Source: an uncultured Verrucomicrobiota bacterium (GTDB taxonomy: Bacteria > Verrucomicrobiota > Verrucomicrobiia > Limisphaerales > UBA9464). From it: a stretch of DNA of 9,468 nt. Below, one piece after another: positions 6,101-9,468 of this stretch. Numbering within the stretch: the first letter of the stretch is position 1; every line of letters begins with the position of its first letter. The DNA lies in assembly GCA_903925515.1 (NCBI GenBank), contig CAIYFP010000269.1, forward strand, positions 1 through 9,468, given 5' to 3'. A program made the position numbers and the translations under genes. The notes beneath the pieces were generated by a model, which had not been told where the DNA came from, did not search any database, and worked only from the letters and a program-made list of their open reading frames with translations.

Positions 6101-6898
6101 ATGTTGTTTCCACGAGCTGTTCCCTCACCCTCCATGGCCACCATGGCAGGCGGCACCGGTCTTCACAGATGCCTCGGCGTGGTCATGCCGGTGTTCAACG
6201 AGGAGGCGACGATTGCGAGGATTGTTTCACAAGTGCTTGCCCGCCCCGAGGTCTCCCAACTTGTGATTGTCGATGACGGGTCATGTGACGGCAGCGCGGC
6301 GCTCATCAAGGCGGCCGCCCGTCTGGATTCCCGGGTCGTATGCCGTAGCAACGGCTCGAATCGGGGAAAGGGTGCCGCGGTTCGGGCGGGACTGGCCGAG
6401 ATTCACGCGCCGTACGTCGTGGTCCAGGATGCCGACATGGAGTATGACCCCGCCGACTATCCGTGCTTGGTGGAGCCGATTGCGGAGGAGCGTGCCGACG
6501 TGGTCTTTGGATCACGATTCATGGACCGTGGATTGCTCAGGACGAGTCGATGGCACGAGGCCGGAAACCGTATGCTAACCTGCGCGAGCACGCTGATCAC
6601 CGGGCTTCCGCTCTCCGACGAGGCGACCTGCTACAAGGCTTTTCGAAGCGACGTGATTCCATGGCTGGACCTGCGCGAGGACGGGTTTGGATTCTGCCCG
6701 GAGTTCACCGCGAAGGTGGCGCGACTTGGGCTGAGGGTGATGGAGGTCCCCGTTCGCTACGCCGCGCGCGGCGTTGCCGAGGGCAAGAAGCTACGGCCAT
6801 GGCACGGAATCGAGGCCCTGTGGTGCCTCGTTCGCTATTCGGTGGGCCCGTTCAACCCTCCAAACGCATCCGTCTCCCGGCATGCCGTCGCCCGTTAG
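6101..6898 (+). CDS. GT2 family glycosyltransferase, DPM1-like polyprenyl-phosphate sugar synthase type
   Basis: A 265-residue soluble enzyme. The GT-A fold begins with GVVMPVFNEEATI (26-38), followed by VIVDDGSCDGS (55-65), the GKGAAVRAGL loop (89-98) and the DxD-type QDADMEYDP (109-117) for nucleotide-sugar and metal binding. DVVFGSRF (133-140), SDEATCYKAFRSD (172-184) and FCPEFTAKVARLGLRVMEVPVRY (198-220) follow the order of DPM1/DPG synthase relatives. Such enzymes move a sugar from GDP- or UDP-sugar to a polyprenyl phosphate on the cytoplasmic face. There is no C-terminal membrane segment, so the product may be taken over by a separate membrane enzyme, and the next gene, 15 nt downstream, encodes a GT-C-like protein. 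The 20 residues before the fold are not conserved-looking. The sugar cannot be predicted from sequence. The family call is secure; the DPM1-type subgroup is probable. Confidence 0.92.
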   Translation: MLFPRAVPSPSMATMAGGTGLHRCLGVVMPVFNEEATIARIVSQVLARPEVSQLVIVDDGSCDGSAALIKAAARLDSRVVCRSNGSNRGKGAAVRAGLAEIHAPYVVVQDADMEYDPADYPCLVEPIAEERADVVFGSRFMDRGLLRTSRWHEAGNRMLTCASTLITGLPLSDEATCYKAFRSDVIPWLDLREDGFGFCPEFTAKVARLGLRVMEVPVRYAARGVAEGKKLRPWHGIEALWCLVRYSVGPFNPPNASVSRHAVAR

Positions 6899-6913
6899 CC
6901 TCGGCGAGATTTC

Positions 6914-8842
6914 ATGCCCAATCATGCAGGCGAACGTGTCCTGGGCAGGCGACGGCGCCTCGTGCTCGCGGCAGGCTCGCTCGTTTATGCGGTCGCATTT
7001 TGCACTGGCACCGGGATTATCCCCGCGTGGGGTCATTGGTATTCTCCATCCCTGCACTACCGCAGGCAGGCCGAGGCGCTGCTCCGGGGAAGCCTCTGCA
7101 TTTCCCACAGCTTGGCAGACGTCGAGCATGACATGGTATGGCACGCAGGCGGGGTGCACCAGGTTTGGGGGCTTGGGGTTCCCCTATGGCGTCTCCCGTT
7201 CGAGGCCATAGCAAGGCTTGCAGGGGAATCCCATTTCCCGGACCGGCTTTGCTTCCTCGTGGCGCTCTGGGGTTGGGCATTCCTTGTCGTTTCGGTGCTG
7301 CTTCGGACGGACCCGCGGTCGTCCGGACAACCTTCGCGCGCCATGGCGGCGCGAGGCATCCTTGGCGTGGCAACCGTGCTCCTGAACCCATGCTTTGTGT
7401 CTCTTTGTTCCACTCGCTTCGATGTTTATGAGGAAGCCTGTGCGTATTCCTATTTGTGTGGAACCGGCATGTTGTTGGGCGTGGTGCACCTTGGGCAGCG
7501 TCCGTCCATGCGGGGGCTTTGCGCGATGGCGTTGGCAGCAGGCATGGCCCCCATGGTTCGTCCGACCTTGTTGTTCTACGGCGCGGCATCGTTGGCGCCT
7601 TGCCTCCTTCAAGCCCGCTCACTCGGGCTCGTTGCAGGGCTCTCCGACCGGTGCCGCGTGGGCTTGTGGTACTCGTTGGGCCTTGTCGTCCTTCTGGCTA
7701 CAAACTGGCTGCGGTTTGGGGCTGCTTGCGAGTTTGGCCACTCCCTGAACCTGCAAAAGCTCTTGGGTTCCATGTATGCCACTCGCTTCGACCACCCATT
7801 CCGCGACGAGACCATGCTGGGGGCCGCGCAAGAGTTGGTGGGCGCGATCTTCGGCGTTCGCGTGCTCAACGGGGATGGATACTATGCCGACGGCGTCTTG
7901 GGCTGGCAGTCCCGCATCCCTCGCTGGCGCGAGTTTTACTTCTCCACGTTTGATCCGACATGGCTTGTGCTTTGGGGTCTGGGGATTGCCTCGGGCATGG
8001 CCATGCGAGGGCGGCAGGCCAGCAAGGGCCGCAAGATGCCCTGGGCGGGTGGGGCGTCGTGGGCTGGATTGGGAGCTGCGGCCATGCTTTGCGCGTTCTA
8101 CCTCAGGACTCCGGTCATCTCATCAAGGTACATGGCCGATTTTGCCCCGGCCTTCGGCATCCTGTCCCTGGTCGCAGCCGAGGCGGTTGCACTTTGGCTG
8201 AGTTCGGTCCGCACGGGGCTCGGCTGCCTCGGCGTGATGATGTTCATGGGATGGTGGGGGTCCCGCATTGCGGCCATCCGGGAAGTCTATGGGCCGCCAA
8301 CCGCACTGCCGAGGTTGATCCTTGCGAGGAAGCTGGCCTCCATCCCGGCATGGGAGGAACCGGTCTGGCCGGATGAATTCAGGGTGGGTGACGCCAACCA
8401 TTTGCGGCGCCTCGCGGCAAGTGGGGCGGGGGAAGCCGGGGGAGGGTTGCTTGGCATTCAGTACAACGGGATCGGGTGGAGCTCCAAAACCGGGGAAACG
8501 AAGCCATTGGTCGCCCTGTTTGTAAAAAGGCCGGAGTTCGTTGAAGTGGAGATTGCTTCGGCCCATGGGGCGAAATCATCGGATGTCGCGGACGCATGGG
8601 TCCGTGCGAGGCTGCATCTCCGTGCCCTTCGACAGGTCTCATCCGAGGTCTTGTCGGATGGATTCCGACGCGTTCGCTTCGCAGCCGGGCCAGACGAGAA
8701 GCTGAACGACTATCCCATCCCTCTTTTCATCGCCTTGGGGCCGCCTGAAGGGCTGGGCGCCACGAACTCCCCATTTCTTCTGCGATCCGTTCGTGTTCGA
8801 GGCCCATCCCCTCGTGGGGATGACGTGCCTAAAGTCCCCTGA
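6914..8842 (+). CDS. Polytopic GT-C-like membrane protein, putative lipid-linked-sugar glycosyltransferase
   Basis: A 642-residue protein with an RRRR stretch (12-15), a first membrane span at about 16-34, and a large outer loop with YSPSLHYRRQAEALLRGSL (43-61) and VEHDMVWHAGGVHQVWGLGVPL (70-91), which resembles the first loop of GT-C glycosyltransferases of the GT39/ArnT kind. More spans lie at about 112-130, 148-165, 181-193, 203-232, 249-266, 349-364, 380-397, 409-430 and 434-450. NWLRFGAACEFGHSLNL (264-280) and SSRYMADFAPAF (403-414) are typical of large membrane proteins in Verrucomicrobiota and neighbours. Residues 460-642 form a soluble C-terminal domain I do not recognise. The clear acidic pair of classical GT39 loops is replaced by EHD (71-73), so activity is not proven. 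It follows the DPM1-like gene by 15 nt, which supports use of a polyprenyl-phosphate sugar. The ATG has only a weak GAG ahead. Confidence 0.8.
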   Translation: MPNHAGERVLGRRRRLVLAAGSLVYAVAFCTGTGIIPAWGHWYSPSLHYRRQAEALLRGSLCISHSLADVEHDMVWHAGGVHQVWGLGVPLWRLPFEAIARLAGESHFPDRLCFLVALWGWAFLVVSVLLRTDPRSSGQPSRAMAARGILGVATVLLNPCFVSLCSTRFDVYEEACAYSYLCGTGMLLGVVHLGQRPSMRGLCAMALAAGMAPMVRPTLLFYGAASLAPCLLQARSLGLVAGLSDRCRVGLWYSLGLVVLLATNWLRFGAACEFGHSLNLQKLLGSMYATRFDHPFRDETMLGAAQELVGAIFGVRVLNGDGYYADGVLGWQSRIPRWREFYFSTFDPTWLVLWGLGIASGMAMRGRQASKGRKMPWAGGASWAGLGAAAMLCAFYLRTPVISSRYMADFAPAFGILSLVAAEAVALWLSSVRTGLGCLGVMMFMGWWGSRIAAIREVYGPPTALPRLILARKLASIPAWEEPVWPDEFRVGDANHLRRLAASGAGEAGGGLLGIQYNGIGWSSKTGETKPLVALFVKRPEFVEVEIASAHGAKSSDVADAWVRARLHLRALRQVSSEVLSDGFRRVRFAAGPDEKLNDYPIPLFIALGPPEGLGATNSPFLLRSVRVRGPSPRGDDVPKVP

Positions 8843-8845
8843 GGG
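8805..8845 (+). terminator. Competing hairpins at the end of the GT-C-like gene, possible terminator or attenuator
   Basis: CATCCCC (8805-8811) and GGGGATG (8816-8822) form a perfect seven-pair stem with a TCGT loop. The same GGGGA (8816-8820) can instead pair with TCCCC (8835-8839), supported by CCCTC (8809-8813) with GAGGG (8841-8845). The element spans the TGA at 8840-8842. No T-run follows (TTCGTCC), so it is not a standard intrinsic terminator. Confidence 0.35.
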
Positions 8846-8880
8846 TTCGTCCTGAGCCTGGAATCCATCACGTCGTGCCG

Positions 8881-8937
8881 TTGGCGGCAAGGCGGCCCAT
8901 GCATCGACAACGCCTGCCTTGCGGCCCGTGGCGCCAA
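8881..8937. repeat. Palindromic intergenic element, copy 2, within a larger hairpin
   Basis: GGCAAGGCGG (8886-8895) and ACGCCTGCCTTG (8910-8921) match exactly the two halves found at 4718-4742, here 14 bases apart instead of three. GCAAGGC (8887-8893) pairs with GCCTTGC (8916-8922), and outside it TTGGCG (8881-8886) pairs with CGCCAA (8932-8937) across an internal loop. The position downstream of the last operon gene suits a transcript-end or REP-like element. Confidence 0.5.
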
Positions 8938-9008
8938 CCGGTCTGCGCCGATCCACCTTGCGTAACGTTCCGGATCGCGAGGGCCACGAGCGCAGTCGTG
9001 CATGCCTG

Positions 9009-9028
9009 GTGTCGTGTCGTGTCGTGTC
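9009..9028. repeat. Pentanucleotide tandem repeat, four GTGTC units
   Basis: GTGTC occurs four times without interruption. Repeats of this kind can change length by slippage. No coding frame is supported here, so no phase-variable gene can be named. Confidence 0.85.
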
Positions 9029-9177
9029 TCATCCATGGCTGGGGTTTCGTCGCGAGGGACTTTCGTGTCCAACGGGGTGCGAGCGACGAGCAGACCCGCC
9101 GCTGTCTGGGAGAAGCGATCCACAAGGGGGAACGTGAAAAGAGCCGTGGCCATCCGTGCTCCTTCATGAAAGCCCCG

Positions 9178-9295
9178 GGGCCTCGTTGTTCGTCTGTCAC
9201 GGATCGCCGCGGGCAGGCTCCGACTTCACGCCTCGCCTGAAGGCCCTCGTGGAGCAACCCAACACCAGCGATTGTTGAGAAACAACACGAGGCCC
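9178..9295. repeat. Three-armed inverted repeat around GGGCCTCGT
   Basis: CACGAGGCC (9286-9294) is the reverse complement of GGCC-c-TCGTG (9242-9251, one bulged C). The longer right arm AACAACACGAGGCCC (9281-9295) also matches the reverse complement of GGGCCTCGTTGTT (9178-9190) apart from two inserted bases. Inside the nearer pair, TTGTT-gaga-AACAA (9272-9285) forms a small hairpin. The two left arms compete for one right arm. No T-run follows. Confidence 0.4.
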
Positions 9296-9313
9296 GCCTT
9301 GGACTAAGCCGGA

Positions 9314-9466
9314 ACGATTCAGTTGGATCGGTCGTGCTTGCTCGATCTGCTTGCGCAACTCCTTCGTCGTTCGCTCGTTACGGGCCTCGTACCGGCCCGC
9401 GCCTCGCTCACTCCTCGGCTTGCACAAGCATCTGCTTCGCAATCACTTCCCTCCCAACTGAATCGT
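9314..9466. repeat. 13-bp inverted repeat bracketing about 127 bp
   Basis: ACGATTCAGTTGG (9314-9326) is the exact reverse complement of CCAACTGAATCGT (9454-9466). The bracketed segment holds a perfect CGGGCC/GGCCCG hairpin (9381-9386 with 9394-9399). The right arm lies two bases from the window end, so the repeat may be longer. It could be a small non-autonomous mobile element, but flanking target duplications cannot be checked. Confidence 0.5.
9336..9442. repeat. Imperfect direct repeat inside the terminal inverted repeat
   Basis: The segment 9336-9358 and the segment 9418-9442 both start GCTTGC, share ATCTGCTT (9345-9352 and 9430-9437) and end CGCAA, with small length differences between these blocks. 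On the minus strand the first copy would read as a charged KELRKQIEQA string and the second as LRKQMLVQA in another frame, which might reflect a decayed duplicated coding segment. This is weak. Confidence 0.35.
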
Positions 9467-9468
9467 CC

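Larger units (their letters stand above)
8843..9468. other. Gene-poor repeat-rich tail of the window
   Basis: No open frame on either strand here gives a translation with a recognisable domain, a ribosome site or normal composition. The region instead carries the second copy of the palindromic element, a GTGTC tandem repeat, a hairpin at 9242-9294, a 13-bp inverted repeat at 9314/9454 and an imperfect direct repeat at 9336/9418, described separately. It could hold a decayed gene or mobile-element remnant, or be the upstream region of a gene beyond the window. Confidence 0.55.

Noticed and set aside
9009..9028. CRISPR-like repeat
   Set aside because: The GTGTC units are directly adjacent with no spacers and are far too short for CRISPR repeats.
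8868..9257. Overlapping open frames on both strands (8875-9240 plus, 8868-9257 minus)
   Set aside because: Both have Arg/Pro/Cys-heavy translations without motifs, and neither has a ribosome site.
9197..9442. Minus-strand open frame with a KELRKQIEQA-like charged stretch
   Set aside because: It needs a TTG start without a ribosome site, has no recognised domain, and crosses inverted repeats; at most a remnant.

Overview
The window looks like a GC-rich chromosome piece from the Planctomycetota/Verrucomicrobiota group, most likely Verrucomicrobiota. Three things point there. A PSD1 (DUF1553) gene is followed immediately by a DUF1501 gene. There is a prepilin-like protein with an A|FTLVELL leader and a C-terminal H-X9-DG motif. 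The GT-C type membrane protein has the RFG...EFGHSLNL and SSRYMADFAPAF style of motifs. No database search was possible, so this placement rests on family knowledge only.

Layout. (1) Positions 1-2541: the C-terminal part of a PSD1/DUF1553 protein (5' end outside the window) and a complete DUF1501 protein 4 nt downstream, a common two-gene unit. (2) 2542-2971: about 430 nt without a convincing gene but with several inverted repeats. (3) 2972-4213: an unrecognised exported, C-terminally anchored protein whose annotated start is doubtful. (4) 4273-8842: five plus-strand genes in tight order: a small secreted cysteine-rich protein with two tandem four-cysteine modules, a four-helix MauE/DoxX-like membrane protein with a C-P-C-L-G motif, a pseudopilin-like H-X9-DG protein whose start overlaps the previous stop (ATGA), a DPM1-like GT2 glycosyltransferase and a large GT-C-like membrane protein. 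(5) 8843-9468: 626 nt with no credible gene but many inverted and direct repeats and a short tandem repeat.

How the genes may work together (inference). MauE-type proteins are needed for disulphide-rich periplasmic partner maturation, so the MauE-like protein could act on the adjacent eight-cysteine secreted protein. GT2 enzymes of the DPM1 type make polyprenyl-phosphate sugars, which GT-C membrane enzymes use on the outer face of the membrane, so the last two genes form a plausible donor/transferase pair; the pseudopilin or the cysteine-rich protein are possible acceptors. A cysteine-rich protein, redox membrane protein, pseudopilin and glycosylation pair in one putative operon is the best candidate here for an undescribed system. 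At sequence level, the palindrome CCATGG is strongly over-represented (about 22 copies by hand count), and a palindromic element is shared between two separate intergenic regions.
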